A program made the position numbers and the translations under genes. From the NCBI GenBank assembly GCA_947095585.1, contig OX352761.1, positions 133,082,277 through 133,146,276 on the forward strand: a stretch of 64,000 nt of DNA. The letters run 5' to 3'. Every line of letters starts with the position of its first letter. Position 1 is the first letter of the stretch. The stretch is from Nephrocerus scutellatus. Lineage: Eukaryota > Arthropoda > Insecta > Diptera > Pipunculidae. Positions 11,617 to 23,025 of this stretch are shown here, piece by piece. The notes beneath the pieces were generated by a model, which did not search any database, was not told the DNA's origin, and worked only from the letters and a program-made list of their open reading frames with translations.

Positions 11617-12110
11617 ACGAGGGTAGGCTGAAAAGCAATCGGCCTAGACAATTTCTTTGGACAAAACCTAATTTATTTCTCAACATATTCTTCTTTTGGG
11701 TGAATCCAATTTTTTTATGCCCTCCAAATAATACGATTTGTCGAAGTCCTCCGTTTCAGACCAAACCAACCCAAACCTCATTCCTCCAAGCCATTTCTTC
11801 AAGTTTAAAAACAGATAATGGTCACAGAGAGACAAATCTGGAGAATATTGTGGATGAAACAATTTATAGCGAAATTCATACAATTTCGCAGGTGCGCTGT
11901 TGGGGTGGAAGACCACTTCTTTGCCAAAAGCCATCGTTTTTGTCTTAAATCAGCGTTAGATCAATTTTCAACAGCTCTGAATAATATACACCAGTTATCG
12001 TTCTGCCTTCTTGGTGTAATCGATGTAAATGAACCCATGCGCATCCCAAAAACAAAAACAGTCGACGTCACCTTTTTGGCCGGCAGATCAACCCACACTC
12101 GTATGTAAAT
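11617..12110 (-). mobile_element. Truncated mariner transposon
   Basis: Minus-strand coding sequence matches the C-terminal half of mariner transposase: a part like RPAKKVTSTVFVFGMRMGS (12,090-12,030), then GKEVVFHPNSAPAK (about 11,925), HPQYSPDLSLCDHYLFLNLK (about 11,850-11,790) and DKSYYLEGIKKL (about 11,720). The final catalytic acidic residue of the DD34D triad is kept in SPDLSLCDHY, but the HQDNAPAH motif has become HPNSAPAK, losing the second aspartate. The 3' inverted terminal repeat ACGAGGGTAGGCTGAAAAG starts at about 11,617 after a TA. The 5' half and its terminal repeat are missing. Confidence 0.78.
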
Positions 12111-14571
12111 ATATTTTTTTGTTGGATTTCATTTTGAGATTTCACTTGAACCAAATTTTTCGTGTTCGAGCCGGACAAAGATTCTCAATAGTTTCCAAAG
12201 GTTTTTGAAGATTCTTAAGTGACCTTTTCGGTCACTCACTCTTATTTTTAGTTAAAAATATAACCCCCAACATGTGAACAGACTCTGGTTTTTATTACTT
12301 CACATTATCGAGGTAGGACTTTACCAATTATATAAGATTCACCTTTCTTTAAATGTACAATTCTCAGTAAATATATAAATACGAGATACAACAAAGAAAA
12401 ATTGTCTATTTTCTATGTATATTTCAAGGTGCGTCGAAGAATAACAATGTAGCGTTGTGACGACTTTAAAAATAATTGGGGTAATGTGTGGTGTGGCGGT
12501 CGAAAATGTAATAATTTATAATTATCATGATATTATGCCAGAATCACAGCCAGTAGCACCGTTTGCACAGATATGCAACTGCACCCATTTCGCACGTTTC
12601 CTTCCATCGATCATCACGCAAGATGTGCGCCCCAAATTGTTTCACAGCACGCAATTCCCGGGTGGTAAATGCTCAATTACAAAATATATTAAGTGCGAAA
12701 ACTGCACTTAACTTGATATGTATATATGTATATTTGTAGCATTTCAATGCTACCTTCTTCAGTTTTGTTCTGGTCGAAAATTTCCTTTCCTCCTCATCAA
12801 TAGTGAGGTCCAAAAGAAAAAACGCGCAACAATTAATTTATGAACAACGCAACGCATTTGTTAGCCACGGCGGGATAAGAATGCTGCACACCACGACCAC
12901 TTGCAGGTCGAGGCGTTTCCAGTTCAGCAAATTGCCGGCTATTAATTTGCATAAATTTGCCGCCGGTCTACACACTCTGTCGAATTAGTTTGGCATTTGT
13001 ATCCGCCATGGAATTGGTTTGAATTAAAAATTGTTGTTGTTCGCAGTCGATTTGTTTGAGTCCTAATTTTCACAGGTTATGCACAAAATAAAAAGAGAAA
13101 TCGGCCCAGACAATGAATTTAATGTAGTACGTAATTATTTTCGATGTTCGCAGCAGCTTTTCAATTACATTACCAGCATGGCCCCATGGCATTATTTGAC
13201 GCCCCAATGTTAAGGACCATGACCGCAATTTTAATTTTGTTTCGGCGTCGTTATCAGGAAGTCATCCCATTTCATAATTTACACAGATCAAAGTTTTGGC
13301 TTTGAACTTACGAATTAAAAACCACACCCAATTTCGGGTGTTTTCGATGAGATATTTAGATATGATTCTGTGTTAATTTTTTTAACAAAATTGTATTTAT
13401 ATCCAACATTTGACTGCCCACCTGGTCTAAAAATCTACATTGAGAGACGAAATTTTACATAAATTCCTACAATAGAGACGAGTACGAGTACATAGGAAGA
13501 AACACATACCTCCTGTTGAGCTATTCGATTATTCAATCTAACAAGTTTTAGTTTTTTACATGTATCGCCGGACTCAGTTCTTGGAATTTCGTTCGCTGTT
13601 AAACATTCCCCAACATTGTCACCAGCCTTGACCAATGTCATGCTCCTATGGAAATGCCAGACAGAAACCAACAGAGAAGCGAGGATTTAACATTTGAGCA
13701 CTGCAAGAAAAATCAGAGGTGAAAATTTAATCCGAAAAATAAAAATATATTGCTACAGAGTGGGTAAGGGTGAGAGAGAGAAAGAGGTTGAAAATTTATA
13801 CGAGAAATCCCGTTGCGCAACGGTAATAGGATAAGGACTTCTGTGAGTGGTCGTTCGCTTGTATAGTGAGTGGGTGGTTGAGACCGATGCTCCGATGACC
13901 GATGTTTGTCTGCCGGAATGCCAAGCGAATATTTCGGTGAGATTGTCTTGTACTCGTATGTCCAATTCACGGTAAACTGATTTTGCATAATCGTAGTTTG
14001 CAGTTTTAAAAGGCTTTCTCGATGGTGTTGACATATTGTGTAGCAGCAAACAGCTGAATAAGTAGTCTATAAGCATTTTGTCTTCGAACTGGCAACGCAG
14101 AGTCGTTATTTTTATGCTATATTTCGGGAGTGAAATTCCAATGCATTGGATTTTATATAAGGACATACTACTAATTTATTGGATTATAACATAGGGTGTA
14201 AAAGGACCATGAGGGCTGACACATGTTAACTTGGAGACTTTTGTCCATCTTATTTCCTGCCCCCGCTAATTTAAAAAAAAGTAATTTTTATATTTTTTTA
14301 TAAATAAAAACCAAACCAAAACCAAAAAGAATCACTTTAGGAAAATGGATTTTTAAATAAACACGTAAACACTCAACAGGATTGCACTCCAGTTCCAGTT
14401 TTATCATAATTTGTATTAGCTTTAGTTCTCAGTTGATCATTCAAGTGAAGGTTTCATCTTTAGCAAAAAAAAATTTTTCAATAAAATTATTTAATTTCCA
14501 TTGGCATTGCCCGAGTAAATAAAATGTTTTTTTTATTTTAACAAATAGGAAACTATATAACTATTATATAT
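12111..14571. other. Non-coding spacer
   Basis: No gene I can support. The longest frame is a 137-codon minus-strand frame at 13,753-14,166, with no signal peptide, domain or familiar motif; I regard it as chance or an unrecognised fragment. Confidence 0.35.
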
Positions 14572-15045
14572 CATCATCATATTTGGCTCTACAACCGGGG
14601 TCCAGTCCTGGCCTCTCCACCGGTTCCGATTTTGAGCCGATGTCATCCAGTTTTGCATCCATAAACCCTGGGCGTCCTGGTCTACCTGGCCATCCTTCCA
14701 GCGTAGGCTTGGCCGGCCCCGCTGTCGTGTTCCACAAATCCCAGCGCAAAGGACTTTCCGAGCAGAATCCTCTTCGCTCATGCGAGCTAGGTGTCCTGCT
14801 CACCGGAGCCTACCGAGCTTAATTCTCTTCACGATGTCGATATCGCGGTACGCTCGTTGATCTCATCACTATAAAGTCTCCGGAATCGTCCTTCCTCAAA
14901 TACGAGACCAACTTTTGACGTATGACTTTTCTCTCGAACGCGGCTAAGAGGTCAGAATGCTATTTTCTATGCACCCAAGTCTCGGATCCATATGTAAATA
15001 CTGTTATATAACCATTGTCTTATATGCCAGCAGCTTGGATGTTAT
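14572..15045 (-). mobile_element. RTE LINE, 3'-end fragment
   Basis: Minus strand encodes the RTE C-terminus: KLGR-type, then MSEEDSARKVLC, RQRGRPSLRWKDGQVDQDAQ and NWMTSAQNRNRW. Upstream parts (14,880-15,045) carry the region before it in broken frames. The 3' end, at the low-coordinate side, is GAGCCAAATATGATGATGA, a short-repeat tail typical of RTE elements. It is about 90% alike by eye to the 3' ends at 27.24 and 42.89 kb. Confidence 0.78.
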
Positions 15046-16625
15046 GGTATTTTACTACGGAATCTCGAGTCGCCAAAACTTTGCAACGGCTTAAGACTAC
15101 GCGTAAAAAAGATGCTGGGCAATGTAAGCGACTTATCTTGATAGAAAATGGAGAGGGTGAAACCGGTTTCATCCCACTGATACCACTCATTTCAACGGAA
15201 CTCCCTTTTACATTTAAGAGATTGCAATTTCCAGTAAGCGTTTACGATGACGATCAATAAGTCACATGGGCAGTCTATTAAGTATTATTCTTGATCCTGG
15301 AGGTGAAAGTAAAAACATTGTATATTATCAAGTTTTGTTTTAAATTAATGTTATATTTGACCTTAAGGTCTATTGTGCATGCAAGATGTTTTATCACTAT
15401 AATAGTGGCTTAGCTTTTTTATAAGTTTCATTATACTATATCAAACAATTCAATTGATTTGACATTCCGACAGAGAACTGTGTGGGCCTTCAGCAGGTAT
15501 TTAAGTCTTTTACGAGTGAGAGTATGCGTTCTGGTGTTTGTTTTGCCTCGTTACAGTAAGGAAGGTTAGAAGTGAATAATTAAAAACAGAAGCCATAATT
15601 CAATCATTTGTCAGCATAATAAAGTTCTTGCGATCAACTTAATCAAAACTTAATCTACTATCTTACTCGTATCTTTAACTGCAAATACAACAAAATAACT
15701 TTTAATGGTTTTAACTTTCTCAAATTTTGCTTTTTATGCATTCATTTGGACACTTTCGCTACAGGAGTCAATGGCATTTATTGCAAATTTAAGCAGCCTT
15801 TTACTTGTACTCGTAATCGTAAATGGCTTCAATCTGCTAGCAAAGCAAAGCAGATAGTCCACCCACGTCCCACAATTCTAGGGAAGTAGATTAAGTTACT
15901 AATCACTTCAATTAGGCCGTTTATCGCGTTTACTTACGATGCTCCTCCGAATGTCGTTGAGTTAAAAGTTGGTGCGAGAACATTAAATGCCTAACGTTCA
16001 ATAACCCAGTACTATTTCTCTCTCATTCTCACTTCTCTTTCTATCTCTCCAGATTCTCACTGTACACCTTTTTAAATTTTATCCAGATCCATCAATCGCG
16101 ATATTGAATAATAACATCGCAAATACGCTATCATTAGCCATTGGATTTCAGTAGTAGCTGTAGTCAGTAGTCTTACAAGGAGAGGCTTCTTCGTCTGTTA
16201 ATAGCCTATTTAAATGTTAACTATCGCTTACACCTGCGCAATGCGGATAAGGTGGCAAGAGGTAACATATTAATTGAGGATACTTTTTATCAGACATCAA
16301 TGGATGTAGCAATCTCTTTTGATGAAATAGCCTCCCATCCGTTCATGATCATGATGATGATGATGATGATGCTGCAAAAGATACCATCAGTAGCTCCGAA
16401 AACGTGATGGATATCGGGGCACATAGCTATGATAGCATAATTGAGATCTTGGAAGTTTCAATTTATTGCGTAGAGCTGCGTCTGACCCTGTTAACACATT
16501 AGATTAGAATATGGAAACATCTTAATTTGAAGCGAATTTATCTCGAATGTATATTACCATCAGGACGTAATTATCCGCCTTATGTTGTTCAATCCAGGTG
16601 TTTTGGATGATAGATACTGTTTCTG
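15046..16625. other. Non-coding spacer
   Basis: No gene seen. ATG-type triplet microsatellite at about 16,345-16,372. Confidence 0.4.
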
Positions 16626-16629
16626 GGAT

Positions 16630-16750
16630 GTGTGTGGATATGTGCAAGGCTTCTGAGCAGGAGGTTCGTGGTTCGAATCCCAGTAAAACTAAAAGTATTT
16701 TTCACAGTGTCCCACCTCTCGTGAATATCTGACAAATAAACAGTTGTAGT
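16630..16750 (+). repeat. tRNA-derived SINE-like repeat, 5' part
   Basis: Carries a perfect RNA polymerase III B box, GGTTCGAATCCC, at 16,670-16,681 with a plausible A box about 30-40 bases before it. The following TATTTTTCACAGTGTCCCAC and TCTCGTGAATATCTGACAAA are shared with the longer copy at 60.36 kb, so this is a dispersed family and not a tRNA gene. Confidence 0.55.
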
Positions 16751-17117
16751 TACCATAGCACGTCTCCTTTTAAAACTGGAAAGTATTGACCAAGTCTTTT
16801 GAGAAGTTTGCCTACTTGTCATAAAAGGCCTTTATTTTATGCGAGTATGGCCCCGTTTCGTTGTTTAACAGCGGTGAACATTTTTAAATAAAAATGTGTG
16901 CAAACGCGAACTGGACCATCGAAAATTACGAACTTGGATTGATTTTGTACGAAATAATAAAGCTCAATATAACCACAAGAGCAAAGACTAGAATGCCCAG
17001 TTAAAACTAAATCTGTGAAATAATATGGGGACTACGATGTACATGTAAGCACTCATATGAATAATCATGTATATGTACTCGTATATCATTTTGATTGAAT
17101 ATGTATTTTATTACAGA

Positions 17118-17170
17118 CTAGCTATTCCCGGGCGCTTCGCTACCGTCACACGTGAACATCCACCGTCCAC
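17118..17170 (-). mobile_element. Helitron-like 3' terminus
   Basis: On the minus strand the segment reads GCGAAGCGCCCGGGAATAGCTAG and is followed by T. This matches the form of insect Helitron 3' ends (GC-rich hairpin region, then CTAG, inserted next to T). The element beyond it cannot be traced. Confidence 0.35.
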
Positions 17171-17453
17171 TTACTACTGCGGGGTGGGGGATGTACTATA
17201 GCTTATAATCTTTCCCACCTGCTAATAATATACGGTTTTTTAAATGTGGTTGATATTGTGGCCCCACTGACCGTTAGTAGTCAGTGTTTTTTTGAACGCC
17301 GCGCATCGTTATTGAGTTCGCGTGTAAATTCAGGTTTCTAACTGAGAATGAAAGCGAACGAGTTAAAATTAGATAATTGTCCAACTACTGAAAGTCGATC
17401 ATTACTGTTTGTCGGGAAAAGGCGTCTTTTAAGTTCGCACGCAACCACTATTT

Positions 17454-19215
17454 AAATGCTTTTATATTAACTTGCATGTGTTTGTGTGTCTTTCAGTCGG
17501 TTTATATGGCTGTATTGCTTTTTTGGTTATAAATCTGTGAGTAAGTATCGTACGCCATTTTGGGGTAGGCCTTCTCGGGGGTTCTTTTGGTGGTCTTCAA
17601 TAGGGTGTTGAGGTGAGTCGTGATTGGGTTTAAAAAGGTTTTGAGTGGGATGTTGATGGGCATTTAAGATAGTTTTGAGGGCGTCTTGAGATGATGTTAA
17701 GGGGGTATTAAAGGGTGCACTTGAGGGAATCTTGAGAATGTTCATTTGGGGGTCTTGATGACGCTTTGAGGGGAGTCTTTAGATGTTATTTATGTGGTTC
17801 TGTGTGGCTTTGAGGAGAGTTTGAGAGGGTCTTGAGTGGGATCCTGAAGGGGGTCGTAACGTAGTCTTGAGGGAGTGTTGGGAGGGTTTTGAGAGGGGTC
17901 TTGAGGGAGATCTGAGTGGATCTTTAGAGGGTATTAAGGGAGTCTTAAGGAGTTATTGAGGGGGTCTTAAGATGGGTCTTGAGGGTGGTATTGAGGGGGT
18001 CTTGAGAGCGGTTTACAGGAGTCTTGAGGTGTTCTTGCGGTGGTATTGATGGGGGTTTGCGAGAGTCTTGAGCAGGGTTTTTCGGGGGTCTTAAGGGAAT
18101 CCTGAATGGGTTTTATGAAGGTTTGAGAGGGTTTGAGTATGGTCATAAGAAGGTTTTGTGGGGGGTCTTAAGGGAATCTTGAGGGGGATATTGAGGGGTT
18201 CTTAGGAGGGGTCAAGTAGTGGTCTTGTGGGAGTCGTCAGGGGTTCCTAAGGAGGAAACTAACCTAAGGAGGAACGTGGTCTTATTAGGGTCTTGAAGGC
18301 AATTTCAGGGGAGTCTTGAGATGGTCCTTAGGGGGTTTGAGAAGGCAACGAGTGGGTCTTAAAACCGTCTTAAGGGGATTCTTAAGGTGGTCTTAGGAGG
18401 GGTCAAGTAGTGGTCTTGTGGGAGTCGTCAGGGGTTCCTAAGGAGGAACCTAACCTAAGGAGGAACGTGGTCTTAACGGGGTCTTGAAGGCAATTTCAGG
18501 GGAGTCTTGAGATGGTCCTTATGGGGGTTTGAGAAGGCCACGAGTGGTTCTTAAAGCGGTCTTTAGGGGATTCTTAAGGTGGTCTTAGTGAGTCTCAAGG
18601 AGGTCTTAAAAGGGTTTTGAGTGGGGTCTTTGGAGCGTTTTGAGTGGGTCATGAGGGAATCTCAAAGTGGACTTAAGGGGAGTCTTAAGGTGATCTTGAG
18701 GGTTTTACGTTGGTCTTGAAGTGTTTTCAGAGGGTCTCGAGTAGGTCTTGAGATGGTCTTGAGGAGCGGCTTAAAGGAATATGAGAGAGCACTAAGGGAG
18801 TCTTGAGAGGGGTTTTATGGGGATCTTAAGGTGTTTTTGACGGAGTCCTGAAGGTGGTCTTGGCGGGGACTTGGGAGGATTTTATTGGGGTCTTGAGCGG
18901 TTTTAATGGGATCTTGAGGGGGTCCCTAGGTGGTCTTGAGGGTTTTTTAGAGGGTCCTTTGGGGTTCTTTCGGGTCTTTTGGGAGTCTTTTGAGGGAATT
19001 TTTGGGGCCTTGTGGTGGTCTCCATATTAGCATCCCATTATGTTGAAATTATATATTCATATTTCATTAAAAACTAGAAAGTATAAAATATAATAATATT
19101 AAATTTTTTTAAAAAAAAATGCTTTTATTGAAGCTTAACTAGCCCCCTAAAAGGTAGAAAATAAATTAGGTGGTGGATCGGAAGCAACTAAAACTGTTAT
19201 AAAAAAAATTAAATC
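17454..19215 (+). repeat. Composite G-rich array element, copy 1
   Basis: A core of about 1.45 kb (17,560-19,020) is an irregular tandem array of GGTCTTGAGG-type units, G-rich and C-poor on the plus strand. The left flank (from ATGCTTTTATATTAACTTGC, through a TGTGTCTTTC segment and CGGTTTATATG) and the right flank (AACTAGAAAGTATAAAATA, then ATGCTTTTATTGAAGCTTAAC and TAGAAAATAAATTAG) are shared with a second copy at 21.74-23.02 kb. So the array is part of a defined dispersed element, not a simple local expansion. No protein-coding frame is credible inside it. The class of element is unknown to me. Confidence 0.7.
18201..18583 (+). repeat. 191-bp tandem duplication inside array copy 1
   Basis: The segment from CTTAGGAGGGGTCAAGTAG at 18,201 is repeated from 18,392 with only scattered differences, giving two units of about 191 bp that include a unique GGAGGAACGTGGTCTTA part. 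This is recent unequal exchange or slippage at a scale far above the basic unit. Confidence 0.8.
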
Positions 19216-19479
19216 CAAATATGCTATACCTAGCTATTCTATTCCTCACCACAACCAATACGCTACTGTCTGTTCTTCGTCTTTTAAGGTGACATCTTTA
19301 GGCACTGTAAAGATGGCCGTTTTTTTACGGTCGCCGCATCACAACATATTACGACCGCTAAATGATGGACCCACTTTCTAAAGAAACCATAGCATGAAAA
19401 ATACTAAACAGAGTGATATTGTAAGAATCGATGCAGCAAACAAAGACATTTCCAAAGAAAACAAAAAAAACGTGATCTT

Positions 19480-20070
19480 CCTAAAATGACAAAAAAATTT
19501 TAAATGTCTAAATGTCGGTGTCGGGGCGGACAGTCCTTAGTTTAACTAGGTCGAACCTGGGCTAGCGCTCATGGTTCATGGTAACGTAGTACATATAGTG
19601 ATTTTAGTCGGTTTCGTCAAATGTTCGTTAACTTACGTGGGATGTCAGTGAAGTGAGACATCCGGTGCGGAATGTTGAAGTAGTTGCTAATGTCGTTTTT
19701 TTTTCGTAAAACTGTGCCCCAGTTTTTTTTTTGGCTGTCAAGTTGTTCGTTTCCCCTTCAAAACGACTCTACCGTAGAGCGAAAACAGATCTGTATACTT
19801 TGGGAGATTTACCCCTCTTTATACTAACAGAACAAAAACACATGCAACAAAAAATGTAAACAAAAGATTTTCGCCTGTCGTGTTCGATTTCCCATTTGAA
19901 AAAATCTGCGCTCGAGCGCGCTCTGGAGCAGAGTTTTTAAAAAAAAAAAAATTAACATTACGAGTAAATTAAATAATGAGAGAAATTAGCTAAGCTTATC
20001 GTTTGGTTTTGTCGTGAGAATAAGCCCACTGCGGCACTGCAGCCCATTATAGTTGGCCCTTAATACTTAG
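19480..20070. repeat. Inverted-repeat element B, copy 1 (interrupted)
   Basis: The left part (ACTTACGTGGGATGTCAGTGA, GTGAGACATCCGG) and the right part (GAGAGAAATTAGCTAAGCTTA, CCCATTATAGTTGGCCCTTAA) resemble segments flanking the piggyBac at 48.1-48.3 and 51.25-51.34 kb. The boundaries are uncertain. Element A lies inside it. Confidence 0.35.
19692..19956. mobile_element. Short inverted-repeat element A (MITE-like), copy 1
   Basis: About 265 bp. The left end is TTTTTTTTCGTAAAACTGTG, the right end is its approximate inverse finishing AAAAATTAACATTA. The interior (GGGAGATTTACCCCTCTTTA, TGTAAACAAAAGATTTTCGCC) is the reverse complement of copy 2 at 45.6 kb. No coding capacity. Confidence 0.7.
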
Positions 20071-21655
20071 GGAGTTAAGAACAGACCTGCACCTGATGCC
20101 TAACCTACAATCAGGTGACTTGTGACTAGTACTCTCTCCCGACCGCTTAGCACCCTCCACGCCATTTTTTAATTGATTAATGTAAAAAATATTGTTATTT
20201 ATATGGCTTTAGTTATAAATCCTAAAAACTTTTTGGATTTATTTTCGGCTTTAAGCTTATGCGATTGTTGTTGTAAGCCAAGCTGGATTAGCCAAAGCAA
20301 TACAGCAATTAAGTTGGTGCGCTTCTTTACTTCATTATGACAATCGTAGAAGTGTAAGTGTCCCTAAGCAGCTGCTCTAAAATCCGTTAAGAACATCATA
20401 GCGTGCCGATTTAGGATCGTCAAAAGTACCAAAATCGGATTTTGGTAGTTTGGGAGCAAAATTACCTGTTCAGTAGGCTAAAAAATGTGGAATGTTTATG
20501 TTAGGTGCGCTGATTTTTTTTTTTACCATCACGGCTACATAAAAAGTACCGCGCGCCTAATGATTTCTCAATACAAAATCTCTTAATTACTCGAAATATT
20601 TAACCGTTTGTTTGTTGTCCTTTTATGGAACTTAAAACAAAAGAGGACCTGTCGAAGACAGCACACGTAAGATCGGTTATCAGGTAAGCTGCATCTGATC
20701 ATCATCTCTGGACGCTGTTGATGAAGTTGATGATGGGCAAGCGCCTAACCTAAAGCATTAAGCATCTGGTAATTGGTCAGTGTTGGCATTTATTACCGCA
20801 CGATTTTTCCATTATCAAATAATTTATCATTTTCTCGCATTACCGCAACGAAAGAGGCAAAAACGTAAACTTATTATATGGCAATTACAGTTTATTTCTC
20901 CATTCGTTTTGCAATGCTTCTTAATTGCGCGTGTAATCCACTCCACAGCACTACAGCAACCCAAAATGGTTAAAATATCTTAACAATTACACAATAACTT
21001 TTCCTCCATATACCCGTAGTCTCGAATTTGGACGTTGGACAAAACCACAACAGCACTCTCCTCCTTATGCATCTTTGAGCGCATTGCTGGTCTGGTGCTG
21101 ACAATATCCATACAGCATAGACCATCGCGTGTATTACTTTTCTATACGAACGTACATACTCGTATATGCACATATTCGTATGTGAATCAGTCAATATGCC
21201 GTTGCCAGTGCCTTTCCCGTTTTGTAGATTGGGAACCATGTCGCCCAGAGAGATTGTGCAAGGAAAAGTGAAAAATTTACGTATTATTTAACACCAGATT
21301 TGTCCAGCACTTTAGCAGTCGCAGTCGTCGTCGTCGTCATCCTAGTCGTTCCTCGTCCACCAACAACGCCCTATCTCTTGCAGCGTATCGGTTTGACAGA
21401 AAAACCGTTTTCTTTTTTCTGTCACAAATCGCATTCCTTCGGCGGAGCGAAGTTGACCAGTGGAAGGATTCTCGAGATCGGCGTGGATCTTCCCGACGTT
21501 CGATTGCCTACCAAAGTACCAACTGAATTCTATTGATGCTGATGCTCTGATGTGGGAAGTGGGAGGCGGTCAATGACAGTGGTGAAATTATTAAATTCCC
21601 TTTGCTAGAATATTGGCCGTGTTTTTTTTACCCAAGTTCCGAGATATTCGATAAA
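20071..21655. other. Non-coding spacer
   Basis: No gene or RNA found. A GTC triplet run lies at about 21,320-21,335. Confidence 0.4.
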
Positions 21656-21659
21656 ACCG

Positions 21660-21725
21660 TTTTTTTTTCTCTGATCAGATTTGTCAGATCAAAAAAATTA
21701 TCTGCTGTTTTTTTTTAGTATCAAA
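21660..21725. repeat. Fragment of inverted-repeat element C
   Basis: TTTTTTCTCTGATCAGAT and GTCAGATCAAAAAAATTATC closely match the interior of element C at 46.3 kb. Only about 60 bp is shared and it abuts composite array copy 2. Confidence 0.5.
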
Positions 21726-21737
21726 GAAAAGTTTATC

Positions 21738-23025
21738 AAATGCTTTTATATTAACTTGCCTGTGACTGTGTGTCTTTCTGTCTTTGTCTTTTTGTCCTTC
21801 TGTCTTTCTGTTTTTCTGTCGGTTTATATGTCATTCTGTCACGCTTTTTTCATTACAAACTTCTGTTTTTCTGTCTTTCTGTTTTTCTGTCGGTTTATAT
21901 GTCATTCTGCTACGCTTTTTTCATTACAAATCTTAAGTAAGTACGCGTACGCGTTTTTGGGGTCGGACTTTTCGGGGGGTCTTCTGGTGTTCTTCAGGAG
22001 GATCTTGAGGTAAGTCATGATGGGGCCTTCAGGTGGGTCTGGAGGGGGTTTAAAGAGGGGGTACAGTGGGATGTTGATGGACTTTTGAGGTTATTTTGAG
22101 AGCGTCTTGAGATGTTTAGGGGGTATTTGAGGGGGTTATTGAAGGGTCTTGAGGGTGGTCTTTAGGGCGGTTAAAGGGTCTCTTGAGGTGGTCTTGAAGG
22201 GGGTTTCAGAAAGGCTTGATTGGTTTTGAGAGGGTCTTCGGAGGGTCTTACGGTAATATTGAGCGGGGTCTTGAGGAGTTCTTCGGTGGTCTTGAGTGTG
22301 ATCGTAAGGGGATTGCAACGTGTTCCCAACGGGACCTTGAGGGTGGTTTGAAAGGGATCTTTAGGGGGTTTAGAGAGGTTTAGGTGGTCTTGATTGAGGT
22401 TTTGAGAGAGTCTTTGAAGGCGGTCTTAAAAGGGTTTAAAATGGGTCGTTGGGTTGGGTTTGTCGAAAGATATCTTGAGTGGGATTTAAGGGGGTCTTGG
22501 GAGGGGCCTTCAGGTTTTCTTGGGTGGTATTGAGTGAGGTTTAGCGGAGTCTTGAGGTCTTGAGACGTTTGAATGGGATCTTTAAGGGTTTGTGGTGCTG
22601 GGGCTTTTAGGAGGATTTAGAGTGTGGTCTTCACAGCGTCTTTAGAGGGTCTTGATGTAGTCCTAAGATGGTCTTGATGGAGCCTTAAGGTAGTGTTGAT
22701 GGGGTCTTAAGGTGGTCTTGAGAGGGGTCATAAGGTGATGTTGAGGGATTCTTTAGGTGGACTTTAGTTGGTTTCAGAGGGTCTTGAGTTGGTCTTGAGG
22801 GGGTCTTGAGGTGGTTTTAGTGAGGTCTTGAGGGGGTCTTGAGAGCGGTCATCCAGGCGGTTTTGGGGGTGTCTCTAGGTGGTCTTAAAAAACTAAAAAG
22901 TATAAAATAAAATAGTATTAAAACCATTTTTTTTAAATGCTTTTATTGAACATAACTAGCCCTTAAAACGTAGAAAATAAAATAGATGGTAGATGTGAAG
23001 TAACTAGAAGTGTTATAAAAATGTT
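21738..23025 (+). repeat. Composite G-rich array element, copy 2
   Basis: Same organisation as copy 1: the ATGCTTTTATATTAACTTGC left flank, here with an expanded TCTTTCTGT-type stretch and a repeated CGGTTTATATGTCATTCTG segment; a core of about 0.93 kb of degenerate GGTCTTGAGG units (about 21,960-22,885); and the right flank starting AACTAAAAAGTATAAAATA and containing ATGCTTTTATTGAACATAAC. Same orientation as copy 1, about 4.3 kb downstream. Confidence 0.7.

Noticed and set aside
13753..14166. 137-codon minus-strand frame
   Set aside because: No domain, signal or splice context; kept only as a note in the spacer entry.
16670..16681. tRNA gene suggested by a perfect B box
   Set aside because: No cloverleaf could be drawn; flanking sequence is shared with other SINE copies.
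17527..17745. Minus-strand frame in array copy 1, and a similar one at 22,136-22,318
   Set aside because: Composition (Pro, Gln, Thr, Leu) simply reflects the complementary strand of the GGTCTTGAG repeat.
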